64,000 bases of DNA from Paraburkholderia sp. HP33-1 (GCF_021390595.1 NZ_JAJEJR010000001.1:1612001-1676000), one strand, 5' to 3'. Counted from the first letter of the stretch, positions 41,864-50,767 are shown. A program made the numbers and translations. Notes: generated by a model not told the origin, from the sequence alone.

Positions 41864-42655
41864 ATGTTTGTCGATTCGCACTGCCATATCAACTTCGAAG
41901 GACTCGCGGACCGTCTGCCGCAAGTGCTCGAAAACATGCGCAGCCATTCGGTCTCGCACGCGCTGTGCGTGTCGGTGGATCTCGAAACACTGCCGTCGGT
42001 GCTGGACATCGCCAGCCGCTATGACAACGTGTATGCGTCGGTCGGCGTGCATCCCGATCATGAGCACATGCGCGAGCCGAGCGTGGCCGAGCTGGTCGAG
42101 CTGGCTGGGCACCCGAAGGTCGTCGCGATCGGCGAGACCGGGCTCGACTACTACCGCCTCGAAGGCCGCTCGATCGCCGACATGGAGTGGCAGCGCGAGC
42201 GCTTTCGCACCCACATCCGCGCCGCGCACGCGACGAACAAGCCGCTGATCATCCACACGCGCTCGTCGTCGGAAGACACCTTGCGCATCATGGCGGAGGA
42301 GCGCGCGGGCGTGCCAGGGGGCGTGATGCATTGCTTCACCGAGCCTTGGGCCATCGCCGAGCAGGCGCTCGCGCAGAATTTTTACATTTCGCTGTCGGGT
42401 ATCGTCACGTTCAAGAACGCGACCGACGTGCAGGACGTCGCGCGTCGGGTGCCGCTCGACCGCTTGCTGATCGAAACCGACTCGCCGTATCTGGCGCCGG
42501 TGCCGTACCGCGGCAAATCGAATGAACCCGCGTACGTCAGTTATGTCGGACGCTTCATCGCGCAGCAGCGCGAGATGCCGGACGAGGCGCTCGCCGCCGC
42601 GACCACGCAAAACTTCTTCAGGCTGTTCGGGATTGCCGCGCCAGCCGATGCCTGA
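41864..42655 (+). CDS. TatD family metal-dependent DNase
   Basis: 263-residue TIM-barrel hydrolase of the YcfH/TatD type. Metal ligands are seen in VDSHCHINF, GETGLDYYR, IIHTRSSS, MHCFTE and ETDSPYLAPVP. Family members act as 3'-5' exonucleases. YcfH follows holB directly in E. coli, and here only a GNAT gene intervenes, so YcfH orthology is likely. Confidence 0.93.
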   Translation: MFVDSHCHINFEGLADRLPQVLENMRSHSVSHALCVSVDLETLPSVLDIASRYDNVYASVGVHPDHEHMREPSVAELVELAGHPKVVAIGETGLDYYRLEGRSIADMEWQRERFRTHIRAAHATNKPLIIHTRSSSEDTLRIMAEERAGVPGGVMHCFTEPWAIAEQALAQNFYISLSGIVTFKNATDVQDVARRVPLDRLLIETDSPYLAPVPYRGKSNEPAYVSYVGRFIAQQREMPDEALAAATTQNFFRLFGIAAPADA

Positions 42656-42707
42656 TTTAGAAAACTTAGTAACATCAAATGGATAGGGACGTTTCCTAAA
42701 GTACTAT

Positions 42708-43439
42708 ATGAGACAACTTTCGACGTCGAACGCTGCTTTCCAACCGGCTTGCACTGGTCCGGCCGCCCGCGCGCTGGCACCTGCACGCCGCCTTGCGTGC
42801 GCCGCCGCGCTCGCATGCGCCGCGCTCGTCGCGCTGCCCGCCCATGCGGCTCCGATCGACTCGCTGATCAAGGCGGTCAAGTTCGACGACGTGTCCGGCG
42901 TCAACAAGCTGCTCGCGAAGGGCATGGATCCGAACAGCGTCGACAATCAGGGCATGCCGCTGCTCGTGATCGCCGCGCGCGAGAAATCGGACAAGGTCGC
43001 CGCCGCGCTGCTGGCCAATCCGAAGACCGATATCGAGATTCAGGACAAGGCCGGCGAAAACGCGCTGATGATGGCGTCGCTGATGGGCGACCTGGACTTC
43101 GTGAACCTGCTGATCGCGAAGGACGCCGAGGTCAACAAGAAGGGCTGGGCGCCGCTGCACTATGCGGCCGCGAACGGCCACGACGACATCGTCAAGGTGC
43201 TGCTCGACCACTCGGCCTACGTCGACGCGGGCTCACCCAACGGCACCACGCCGCTGATGATGGCCGCGCGCGGCGGCCACGTGTCGACCGTCAAGCTGCT
43301 GCTCGACAACGGCGCGGACCTGACGGTGAAAAACCAGATCGGCATGACCGCGCTCGATTTCGCGAAGACCTACAAGGAGCCGGACGTCGTCGAAGGGCTC
43401 ACGGCGCGCATGCAGCAGACCCAACAACAGAAGCAGTAA
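42708..43439 (+). CDS. Exported ankyrin-repeat protein
   Basis: 243 residues with a long signal peptide (positively charged N-region, core LACAAALACAALVALP, cut near AHAA). At least five ankyrin repeats follow: DDVSGVNKLLAKGMDPNSVD, ENALMMASLMGDLDFVNLLI, WAPLHYAAANGHDDIVKVLL, TTPLMMAARGGHVSTVKLLL and a last one ending TALDFAKTYKEP. The C-terminus is Gln-rich. A periplasmic protein-binding scaffold is likely; catalase-linked AnkB proteins are the nearest known idea. No good ribosome binding site is seen before the ATG. Confidence 0.85.
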   Translation: MRQLSTSNAAFQPACTGPAARALAPARRLACAAALACAALVALPAHAAPIDSLIKAVKFDDVSGVNKLLAKGMDPNSVDNQGMPLLVIAAREKSDKVAAALLANPKTDIEIQDKAGENALMMASLMGDLDFVNLLIAKDAEVNKKGWAPLHYAAANGHDDIVKVLLDHSAYVDAGSPNGTTPLMMAARGGHVSTVKLLLDNGADLTVKNQIGMTALDFAKTYKEPDVVEGLTARMQQTQQQKQ

Positions 43440-43564
43440 CGCTGTCGGCAGCCGGCCTGCTGCCGCGTAAAACAGTGCAGAATGACGACTTTGGCGCGCC
43501 GCGCGGCGCGCCGTCCGGATGCGGCAAAAAGACCGCTTGATAAACAACCCTGGAAAGGAACACC

Positions 43565-43921
43565 ATGCTGCGGGCTTTGATTTTCGCCGGCGCGCTTGCC
43601 TTGCCGCTTTCGGCAGCCGCGTTTACGGGGGGCGACCTCAACAAGCTGTGCACCAAGACGGACGTGGCTTCGCGTAGCGCCTGCGCGGCCTACATCGAAG
43701 GCGCGGCCGACGGTATTTTCAACACGATCGATGCGATCGGCGGCACCACCGGCCCGCGCGTCGGCCAGTACTTCTGCCTGCCGCCGGATGCACGCTCGGC
43801 GCAACTGACCGATGCGGTGCGCAAGTACATCGCCGAGAACCCGAATGCCGCAGGCTACAACGCGAGCACGGCGATTTCGCTGGGACTCGGCAAGGCGTTT
43901 CCCTGCAAGAGCGGTGACTGA
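43565..43921 (+). CDS. Rap1a/Tai family exported protein
   Basis: 118 residues with a signal peptide (MLRALIFAGALALPLSAAA). The mature part has FTGGDLNKLC, RSACAAYIEGAADG and YFCLPPDARSAQLTDAVRKY, with four cysteines for two disulfides. This is the Rap1a/Tai fold known from periplasmic immunity proteins against type VI amidase effectors. No effector gene (Tae/Ssp) or T6SS gene lies nearby, so it is an orphan and may have another role. RBS GGAAAGGAA precedes the start. Confidence 0.75.
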   Translation: MLRALIFAGALALPLSAAAFTGGDLNKLCTKTDVASRSACAAYIEGAADGIFNTIDAIGGTTGPRVGQYFCLPPDARSAQLTDAVRKYIAENPNAAGYNASTAISLGLGKAFPCKSGD

Positions 43922-43986
43922 TCGATAACCGCCGGGCATCGAAGAACCCGTTGTAACGCTCTCGCGCCATCGTGTGCGCCGGGTGT

Positions 43987-44021
43987 CGGGGTCATCGCTT
44001 CCGTCGGGGGCGATGACCCCG
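43987..44021 (+). repeat. 12-bp perfect hairpin before mscS
   Basis: CGGGGTCATCGC at 43987-43998 pairs perfectly with 44010-44021 around an 11-base loop. It follows the Rap1a/Tai gene and precedes the mscS-like gene by 50 bp. It lacks a T-run and may be a weak terminator or 3' protector. Confidence 0.6.
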
Positions 44022-44071
44022 GTTGTCAGTAGTCCCGCAGGCGCGCCGCCGCTCATCGAGCCCGGAGGAAG

Positions 44072-45304
44072 ATGCCCGTTATGCCTACTATCGACGACTT
44101 CTACCGTGTGGCGGCCGCGCCGCTGCATACATGGATCGGCGCGCTGATCGTGACGGCAATCGTGACGATCGTGGCCATCGGCATTCACCGCTTCGGCGCG
44201 CGGATCGTGATGCGCCTCGCGCAGCCGCATCCGCTGACGAGCGTCGTACTGCGCTACATCGACAAACCGTCGCTGTTCGCGCTCGTGAACCTCGTGTTCG
44301 CGTGGGTCTGGTCCGAGGCGCCCGATACCCTCAACTTCATCGAACAGGTGCGCGACGTCACCGGCATCGCGCTGATCGCTGCGCTCACGTGGCTGTCGGT
44401 GCGCGTCGCCGCCGGGATCGGCGAAGCGATCGTCCGCGCCCATCCGCTCGATACCGTCGACAACCTGCATGCGCGCCGCATCCATACGCAGGCGCGCGTG
44501 CTCGCGCGCTCAGTGATGATCGTGATCGTCTTCATCGGTGTGGGCGGCGCGCTGATGACCTTGCCGAACGTGCGTCAGATCGGCGCAAGCCTGCTGGCGT
44601 CAGCTGGTGTCGCTGGTCTGGTTGCCGGTATCGCGGCGCGGCCGGTGCTCGGCAATCTGATCGCCGGTTTGCAGATCGCGCTGTCGCAACCGATCCGCCT
44701 CGACGACGTCGTCGTGATCCAGAACGAGTGGGGGCGTATCGAAGAAATTACCGGCACTTATGTGTCGGTGCGGTTGTGGGATCAACGCCGGCTGATCGTG
44801 CCGCTGCAATGGTTTATCGAAAACCCGTTCTCGAACTGGACGCGCAGCAGCTCGCAGATCATCGGCACCGTGTTCCTGTTCGTCGATTACCGGATGCCGC
44901 TCGCGCCGCTGCGCGAGGAGCTCGCGCGCATCGTCGAGAGCGCGCCCGAGTGGGACCGCCGCGTGCAGGTGCTGCAGGTGACGGACTGCACCGAGCGCGC
45001 GATGCAACTGCGCGCGCTCGTGAGCGCGCCCGATTCCGGCCTCGCGTGGGACCTGCGCTGCCGCGTGCGAGAAGGATTGCTCGATTTCATTCACAGGCAT
45101 TACCCCGAATACCTGCCGCGTGCGCGCGCCGAGGTGTCGGCGGAGCCGGAGACTGGCGGCGAAGGTCCGATCGACTGGGTGCCGCGCAGCCGGCAGGCGC
45201 CGGCCGGCAGCACCGCCGCGCATACCGAAGCCGATCCGGTGGCGAGCCGCATCGGCCGGCCTGGGACGGCCGAGGCCGAGCAGAAGACGAAAGAGCAGGC
45301 TTAG
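44072..45304 (+). CDS. Small-conductance mechanosensitive channel (MscS family)
   Basis: 410 residues. The N-terminal half has about four transmembrane segments, then the pore helix region near ASLLASAGVAGLVAGIAARPV and the beta domain GLQIALSQPIRLDDVVVIQ. The C-terminal third is cytoplasmic with a disordered tail. It releases solutes on hypo-osmotic shock. It lies before otsA, which makes the solute trehalose. Two in-frame ATGs (44072, 44081) share one GGAGG with non-ideal spacing to both. Confidence 0.92.
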   Translation: MPVMPTIDDFYRVAAAPLHTWIGALIVTAIVTIVAIGIHRFGARIVMRLAQPHPLTSVVLRYIDKPSLFALVNLVFAWVWSEAPDTLNFIEQVRDVTGIALIAALTWLSVRVAAGIGEAIVRAHPLDTVDNLHARRIHTQARVLARSVMIVIVFIGVGGALMTLPNVRQIGASLLASAGVAGLVAGIAARPVLGNLIAGLQIALSQPIRLDDVVVIQNEWGRIEEITGTYVSVRLWDQRRLIVPLQWFIENPFSNWTRSSSQIIGTVFLFVDYRMPLAPLREELARIVESAPEWDRRVQVLQVTDCTERAMQLRALVSAPDSGLAWDLRCRVREGLLDFIHRHYPEYLPRARAEVSAEPETGGEGPIDWVPRSRQAPAGSTAAHTEADPVASRIGRPGTAEAEQKTKEQA

Positions 45305-45390
45305 TTGCGCGTCGCGCGTCGCGAATCGATGTGCGGGCATGCAGATTGCTGTCGTTGGGTGCGCGCCAGGAACTACGGAGGACATGCAAT

Positions 45391-46803
45391 ATGGGCCGAC
45401 TGATCGTCGTGTCGAATCGCGTCGCGACGCCGACGGAGACCAGGGGATCGGCGGGCGGACTCGCTGTTGGCGTATTCAGCGCGCTGAAGGATACCGGCGG
45501 CGTCTGGTTCGGCTGGAGCGGCGACGTGGTCAGTGAAACAGTCGCCAACGCGGGGCCGATGCTGGAACAGGACGGCGCGGTGACCTTCGCGACCGTCGGC
45601 CTCACACGCAAGGACTACGACCAGTACTACCGCGGCTTCTCGAACGCGACCCTGTGGCCGGTGTTCCACTACCGCAACGACCTCGCGCGCTACGAGCGCG
45701 CGGAATACGCGGGCTACCGGCGCGTCAACGCATGGCTCGCGCACAAGCTGGTGAAGCTGCTAGAACCCGACGACGTCATCTGGATTCACGACTACCATCT
45801 GATCCCGTTCGCCGAGGCGCTGCGCAGTGAGGGCGTGACGAACCGGATCGGTTTCTTCCTGCATATTCCGTTTCCCGCGCCGCAGCTTCTGCTCAATATT
45901 CCGCCGCACGAAGAGCTCGTGAAGTCGCTGTCGTGCTACGACCTGCTCGGGTTCCAGACCGTCACCGACCAGCAGGCGTTTCACGACTACGTGACGCGTC
46001 ACGCCCGCGGCACGGTGAGCGCGCACGGTATCGTCGAGGCGTTCGGCCGTCAGCTGCGCACCGGCGTCTACCGCATCGGCGTGTTCCCCGACGAAATCGC
46101 CGAGCAGGCGAAACGCTACGAAAGCCGTCAGCACGTGCTCGACCTGAAGCAGAGCCTCGAAGGGCGGAAGCTGATCATGAGCGTCGACCGGCTCGATTAT
46201 TCGAAGGGGCTAGTCGAGCGTTTTCGCGCGTTCGAGCTGCTGCTCGAACGCTCGCCCGAATGGCGCGGCAACGTCACGCTCGTGCAGATCGCGCCGCCGA
46301 CGCGCTCGGACGTCGCGACCTATCAGAAGATCCGCCAGGATCTCGAATACGAAGCAGGGCGCATCAACGGCCGCTACTCGGGGCTCGACTACACGCCGAT
46401 CCGCTATCTGAACCAGCAGTACGACCGCTGGAAGCTGATGTCGCTGTTTCGCGAGTCGCAGATCGGCTTCGTCACGCCGTTGCACGACGGCATGAACCTC
46501 GTCGCGAAGGAGTACGTCGCCGCGCAGAATCCCGACGATCCCGGCGTGCTCGTGCTGTCGATTTTCGCGGGCGCGGCCGCCGAGCTCTCAGGCGCGCTGC
46601 TCGTCAATCCGCACGACGCGATCGGCATGTGCGAGGCCCTGCAACGCGCGCTGCAGATGCCGCTCGATGCGCGCCAGCGGCGCCACGAGATCGACATGGC
46701 CACGCTGCGCAAGAACGATCTCGGCGTGTGGCGTGATACTTTCCTCCACGATTTGCGCAGCGTGCCCGAGCGCACCTCGGGCGAGGGCGGCGGCCACAAG
46801 TGA
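45391..46803 (+). CDS. otsA: Trehalose-6-phosphate synthase
   Basis: Joins UDP-glucose and glucose-6-phosphate to trehalose-6-phosphate in the cytoplasm. 470 residues, GT20 family. Conserved parts are the N-terminal loop TRGSAGGLAVGVF, IWIHDYHLIPFAEALR, SVDRLDYSKGLVERF and the nucleotide segment PLHDGMNLVAKEYVAAQ. The start is at MGRLIVVSNRV with GGAGG upstream. The reading frame stays open leftwards through mscS, but that part is antisense-like filler. No otsB phosphatase gene is nearby. Confidence 0.95.
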   Translation: MGRLIVVSNRVATPTETRGSAGGLAVGVFSALKDTGGVWFGWSGDVVSETVANAGPMLEQDGAVTFATVGLTRKDYDQYYRGFSNATLWPVFHYRNDLARYERAEYAGYRRVNAWLAHKLVKLLEPDDVIWIHDYHLIPFAEALRSEGVTNRIGFFLHIPFPAPQLLLNIPPHEELVKSLSCYDLLGFQTVTDQQAFHDYVTRHARGTVSAHGIVEAFGRQLRTGVYRIGVFPDEIAEQAKRYESRQHVLDLKQSLEGRKLIMSVDRLDYSKGLVERFRAFELLLERSPEWRGNVTLVQIAPPTRSDVATYQKIRQDLEYEAGRINGRYSGLDYTPIRYLNQQYDRWKLMSLFRESQIGFVTPLHDGMNLVAKEYVAAQNPDDPGVLVLSIFAGAAAELSGALLVNPHDAIGMCEALQRALQMPLDARQRRHEIDMATLRKNDLGVWRDTFLHDLRSVPERTSGEGGGHK

Positions 46804-47025
46804 TGGCGCCGCCGTCTGTCACCGGACGTAAGCCGCATGTAACAGTACCGAGCAATTGCAAGACCTGCGGCTTTTGCGCAGATACCAGGCAATACTGCCC
46901 CTAGCGACGATGCACCCGACGCTCAAGCGCGACGTGCATTGATCCAACGTCATGGCGCTGTCATACTCGGCATCGCCGACGGCGCTGCGGTTCGCGCGCC
47001 AGCCGTCGGCTTACGGAGACACAAT

Positions 47026-48093
47026 ATGAAGATTGCGCAGATCGCCCCGCTGACCGAATCGGTGCCGCCGAAGCTTTACGGCGGCACTGAGCGCGTCGTG
47101 TCGTACATCACTGAAGCGCTGGTCGAGCAGGGCCATGACGTGACGCTATTCGCGAGCGGCGACTCGGTCACGAGCGCGAAGCTCGAAGCGGTGTGGCCGC
47201 GCGCGCTGCGCCTCGATCCGGGCATTCGCGACCGCATCGCGCCGCATATGCTGCTGATGGAACTCGTGCGCCGCCAGGCCGAAGATTTCGACGTGCTGCA
47301 TTTTCACCTCGACTACTACTCGTTCTCGGTGTTCAAGCGGCAGGACACGCCGTTCGTCACGACGATGCACGGCCGGCTCGACCTGCCCGAGCAGCAACCG
47401 GTATTCGACACGTTCAACACCGCGCCCGTGATTTCGATTTCAAATGCGCAGCGTCACCCGCTGCCGCAGGCGCGCTGGCTCACCACCGTCTATCACGGCT
47501 TGCCGGAGCAGCTCTATACGCCGCGACCGGTCGAGCAGAAGTACCTCGCGTTTCTCGGCCGGATTTCGCCGGAAAAACGCGTCGATACGGCGATCCGCAT
47601 CGCGGGCCGCTGCGGCTTGCCGATCCGCATCGCCGCCAAGGTCGATGCGGCCGACCGCGAATACTTCGAGCGCGATATCCGGCCGTTGCTCGACCTGCCG
47701 TACGTCGAGTACATCGGCGAGATTGCCGATCATCAGAAAGCCGAGTTTCTGTCGGGCGCGCATGCGCTGCTGTTTCCGATCGACTGGCCGGAGCCGTTCG
47801 GTCTCGTGATGATCGAGGCGATGGCATGCGGCACGCCGGTGATCGCGTTCAATCGCGGCTCGGTGCCCGAAGTGATCGAAGAGGGCTTGACCGGGTTTAT
47901 CGTCGAGGACGAGATCGGCGCGGTGGCGGCCGTCAACCGCCTGCACCTGGTGCCGCGCGCGGGCGTGCGGCGGCGCTTCGAGGAGCGCTTCACATCGCAC
48001 CGGATGGCGCGGGAATATGTGGAGGTGTATCAGTCGGTGATTCGCGCGCAGAAGCGCTCGAGGTTCAAGGTGATCGATTCGTCGGGCGGCTGA
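47026..48093 (+). CDS. Glycosyltransferase family 4 protein
   Basis: 355-residue GT-B transferase. The N-terminal acceptor half begins MKIAQIAPLTESVPPKLYGG. The C-terminal donor half has YLAFLGRISPEKRVDTAIRI and the EX7E-like motif PEPFGLVMIEAMACGTPVIA. It lies 222 bp after otsA and before a strong terminator. Such GT4 proteins make glycolipids, glycogen-like or trehalose-related products; nothing in the sequence fixes the acceptor. Confidence 0.85.
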   Translation: MKIAQIAPLTESVPPKLYGGTERVVSYITEALVEQGHDVTLFASGDSVTSAKLEAVWPRALRLDPGIRDRIAPHMLLMELVRRQAEDFDVLHFHLDYYSFSVFKRQDTPFVTTMHGRLDLPEQQPVFDTFNTAPVISISNAQRHPLPQARWLTTVYHGLPEQLYTPRPVEQKYLAFLGRISPEKRVDTAIRIAGRCGLPIRIAAKVDAADREYFERDIRPLLDLPYVEYIGEIADHQKAEFLSGAHALLFPIDWPEPFGLVMIEAMACGTPVIAFNRGSVPEVIEEGLTGFIVEDEIGAVAAVNRLHLVPRAGVRRRFEERFTSHRMAREYVEVYQSVIRAQKRSRFKVIDSSGG

Positions 48094-48123
48094 CGCCTGA
48101 TCGTTGCAGAGTGGCGAAGAAGG

Positions 48124-48157
48124 ACGGCGGTGCGCGATGCGCACCGCCGTTTTTTTA
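48124..48157 (+). terminator. Strong intrinsic terminator after the GT4 gene
   Basis: ACGGCGGTGCGC at 48124-48135 pairs perfectly with 48139-48150 around a 3-base loop, followed by seven T. It ends the otsA-GT4 transcript before the converging SYLF gene. Confidence 0.93.
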
Positions 48158-48216
48158 TTGGAGCCTGAGCTACGGAGCCACGCCTGCGCGCATCGGGATG
48201 CACGCGAGCAGCGTGC

Positions 48217-48804
48217 TCAGATCTTCAGCCGCGTGACCTTGGTGCCTTGCAGCGACAGGTCGGCCATCAAGCCCGTGTTGGTCAGCACGAACACCTGCAC
48301 CGGCGCGGTGGCCGTGGTCGTGTCGATCGCACCGTTCGCGCCGACCTTCACGAGCGCGACGGACGCATCGGCGCCGACCGCCCAGCCGTCCGCGTTGCGG
48401 AATTTGTCGAGCGAATCCTGCGTCATGAACAGGAAGATGATCGCCTTCGACTGCGCACCCGCCTGCAGGCCGAGCGAACCCGTCGCGGTGCTGTAGTAAC
48501 CGACTGTCGTGCCGCCCACGCGCAATGCACCCTCGCCGTACTGTCCGCCGACGATGAAGCCCGCCTGCAGCACCGACGGGAACACCAGCACGCCGCGCGC
48601 CTTCGACACCAGCTCGCGCGAGCCCGGCACGGTCGTGAACAGCTTGGACAACGTGCCGTCGACGCTCGCGTCGATCGACTGTCGTTTCGAGGCGTCGATG
48701 TGGGGATTGTCCGGCGTGCTGCCCGTCGTCGTGCACCCGGCGAGTGCAAGGCCTCCGAAAGCAAGCGCAGCGGTCGTCTTCAAGATGAAGTGTCGTCTTT
48801 GCAT
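48217..48804 (-). CDS. SYLF (Ysc84-like) domain lipoprotein with a Tat-like signal
   Basis: 195 residues. The N-terminus MQRRHFILK matches the twin-arginine motif RRxFxxK and runs into a hydrophobic stretch ending at the lipobox LALAGC, so it is probably a Tat-exported lipoprotein. The mature domain is SYLF/Ysc84: ARGVLVFPSVLQAGFIVGGQ, GEGALRV, YYSTATGSLGLQAGAQS and LVKVGANGAID. In eukaryotes this domain binds lipids; the bacterial role is unknown. It converges on the GT4 gene. Confidence 0.85.
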   Translation of the reverse strand: MQRRHFILKTTAALAFGGLALAGCTTTGSTPDNPHIDASKRQSIDASVDGTLSKLFTTVPGSRELVSKARGVLVFPSVLQAGFIVGGQYGEGALRVGGTTVGYYSTATGSLGLQAGAQSKAIIFLFMTQDSLDKFRNADGWAVGADASVALVKVGANGAIDTTTATAPVQVFVLTNTGLMADLSLQGTKVTRLKI

Positions 48805-48910
48805 CGTTGTTCTCCGTCATGGATCCGGGGCGCAACCGTCGTGGTGTCGCCCGGTTGCCTTTGAGTTATAACACAGGCCGGTTCATAAGGAGCGCCGTGC
48901 AATCACGCGA

Positions 48911-48933
48911 AAAGCCTTATGGAACAAGGCTTT
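48911..48933. repeat. Hairpin in the gap before the SYLF gene
   Basis: AAAGCCTT at 48911-48918 pairs with AAGGCTTT at 48926-48933 around a 7-base loop. It lies between the start of the SYLF gene and the end of the next minus-strand gene, so it could terminate the latter. Confidence 0.5.
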
Positions 48934-49034
48934 GAGGCTGATTTTCGCGTCGCGCGGCGGGCCATCGACATGAAAATGAAAGTGTTGTTTCGATGCAGCG
49001 ATTTGCAAAAGAGTGCATGCGGCACGGCCGCCTC

Positions 49035-49484
49035 TCACCCGTGATTCGCCGGACTTTTAACCGCGGGCGGGCGCCGCAGCGCGCGGCGCACCATGCCGAT
49101 GATCGCGCCGATCGCGAACAGGATCGCCGCCGGCACGACCCAATAGCCGACGAACGCGTGCCACAGATAAGCGAACAGCGTCGAGCGGCGCACGCTGTAT
49201 TCATTGATCGCGTCCTGCTGGCGCGGCGCGTTGGCGGCCAGCACATCGGCCGGGCAGCCGGCGGCTTTCGCCTCGTCGGGCTTGCCGTGGCAATGCGCGG
49301 GCGCGCCGGCCGCGCGCTGCGTGGTGGTGAAATTCCAGGTGGTCAGCGCGCGGTCGAGATCGACGGCGTTGTACGACATTTCCTCGCGGATCTCGTTGAC
49401 CGCGACGATCGCCACGGGCACGGCCCAGAAGACGATGACAAGCAACCACCGCCTTAACCAGCGGTTTTTATGCTTCGATACCAT
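49035..49484 (-). CDS. Two-helix membrane protein of unknown function
   Basis: 149 residues. It has a basic N-terminus, one transmembrane helix near residues 13-30 (LLVIVFWAVPVAIVAV), an exposed loop of about 70 residues with two cysteines (APAHCHGKP, AAGCPADV), and a second helix (WVVPAAILFAIGAIIGMV) before a basic end. The loop would be periplasmic, where the cysteines could pair. No family was recognised. GGAGGCAAG directly before the ATG at 49484 decides the start. Confidence 0.7.
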   Translation of the reverse strand: MVSKHKNRWLRRWLLVIVFWAVPVAIVAVNEIREEMSYNAVDLDRALTTWNFTTTQRAAGAPAHCHGKPDEAKAAGCPADVLAANAPRQQDAINEYSVRRSTLFAYLWHAFVGYWVVPAAILFAIGAIIGMVRRALRRPPAVKSPANHG

Positions 49485-49718
49485 CCTTGCCTCCAATCGA
49501 TGCTCAGTAGCATCAACGACAAGATGGCGGCCCGCGTAGTTGATTAATTCTATATATGAGGGTGGGCCGTCTCCGCAGCCATCATAGAAGAAAACGGTGC
49601 GTTCCGGCGGGTGGACTGCGAAGGAGGGGGGCTCGATCGATGCGCATTGCGGGTGAAACGATGCGCCGGCGCCGCGTTGATCAGAGGGCGCCGGCGAGGG
49701 GGATGGCGAGGCCCGCGC

Positions 49719-50015
49719 TCAGTTGGCCGGCGCCGACGACAGACAGGTCTTCATGAATGCCTTGCGCTCGTCGCCCTTCTTGTCGCCCGCCTGCTTGTTG
49801 CACATCTTCATCTTGTCCTGCTGGCTCATCGGCGCTGCGGCGGCCGGTTTCGCGGACAGACAGGTCTGCATGAACGCCTTGCGCTCGTCGCCTTTCTTGT
49901 CGCCGGCCTGCTTGTTGCAGTCGGCCATTTTGGTCTGCTGACTGTTCTCCGCGAAGGCCGGCGATACGAGTACCGCGCCCAACACCAGCGTAGCGATAGC
50001 GGATTGAATCTTCAT
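49719..50015 (-). CDS. PsiF-repeat periplasmic protein
   Basis: 98 residues with a signal peptide (MKIQSAIATLVLGAVL, cut near AFAE). The mature part is two near-identical PsiF repeats, CNKQAGDKKGDERKAFM followed by TCLS, joined by a short Ala/Pro linker. PsiF was first seen as a phosphate-starvation-induced protein in E. coli; its function is unknown. The start was placed at the signal peptide rather than at an ATG 22 codons upstream. Confidence 0.88.
   Translation of the reverse strand: MKIQSAIATLVLGAVLVSPAFAENSQQTKMADCNKQAGDKKGDERKAFMQTCLSAKPAAAAPMSQQDKMKMCNKQAGDKKGDERKAFMKTCLSSAPAN
49741..49918 (-). repeat. Internal 61-bp tandem duplication in the psiF-like gene
   Basis: The stretch 49741-49801 recurs at 49858-49918 with a few changes, 117 bp apart. 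It encodes the two PsiF repeats, which are much more alike at DNA level than needed, pointing to recent duplication or gene conversion. Confidence 0.7.
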
Positions 50016-50467
50016 GGGACACTCCATCGGTAGTGATGAAAACGTTGTCTGGTCGCTCATGCGCGCGGGTGACGACGGCATTCAGTGACCCCTCTGCGCA
50101 TCCATTATGGCAAACGCCGTCTGCGAGAACGGGCGAAAATGCATTCTGGTTGACAGCGGTCTGCGCTCGTTTTCCCCGAACCGGGCGGCGGCCCCGCCGA
50201 CGCGGCGTTTGAAACAGTCGAATGAACGGGCGCGCGAATTTTCTTATGCAATGCAGATTAATTGGCTCGGCTATTTCAAACGTAACGAAACGAAATTCCA
50301 GTTTACGCTATTTGGATATGTGACTTAAATGAATTGATAATTCTTGCATTGCTGCGAATGCAAGTGAATAAAAAATAGTCAGTAAATTCGGTGGATTCCG
50401 TTATGCGAATGCGCGATCAGACGGATGCCGCTGCGGGTCAATCTTCATCCTCGCGAGGAGAGTTGGC
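50016..50467. other. Gene-free AT-rich stretch between the psiF-like and yciI-like genes
   Basis: The right half (about 50230-50410) is clearly richer in A and T than its surroundings and must hold promoters for the divergent genes. An open frame at 50107-50328 has no RBS, no recognisable composition and was not called. No strong hairpin or clear -35/-10 pair was picked out. Confidence 0.5.
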
Positions 50468-50767
50468 ATGCATTACCTGTTGATGTACGAGCTGGTACCC
50501 GACTATCTGGAGCGACGCGGCGAGTACCGCGACGCACATCTGAAGCTTGCATGGGCCGCCGCCGGGCGCGGCGAACTCCTGCTGGCCGGCGCGCTCGCGG
50601 AGCCAACGGACGGTGCGGTGCTGCTCTTTTGCGGTGCGTCGCCGGCGGTCGCGGAAGCCTTTGCCAGGGCGGATCCGTACGTGCTCTCCGGACTCGTCAC
50701 GCGTTGGCGCGTGCGCGAATGGATCACGGTGGTCGGCGAGCACGCATCGAAACCGGTGCGCGTATAA
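50468..50767 (+). CDS. YciI family protein
   Basis: 99-residue small ferredoxin-like fold protein. The pattern MHYLLMYELVPDYLERRGEY, RDAHLKLAWAAAGRGELLLA and FARADPYVLSGLVTRWRVREW is that of YciI proteins, with the conserved His-Asp pair around RDAHL. The family's reaction is mostly unknown; some members act on small chlorinated or dioxygenated compounds. A strong RBS (GAGGAGAG) precedes the ATG. Confidence 0.85.
   Translation: MHYLLMYELVPDYLERRGEYRDAHLKLAWAAAGRGELLLAGALAEPTDGAVLLFCGASPAVAEAFARADPYVLSGLVTRWRVREWITVVGEHASKPVRV

Noticed and set aside
44023..45390. Leftward extension of the otsA frame through mscS giving a 926-codon protein
   Set aside because: The extra part is out-of-frame translation of mscS, rich in Arg and Ala; OtsA starts at a good ATG with an RBS at 45391.
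50107..50328. 73-codon open frame in the psiF-yciI gap
   Set aside because: No RBS, mixed composition over an AT-rich control region and no recognisable motif.
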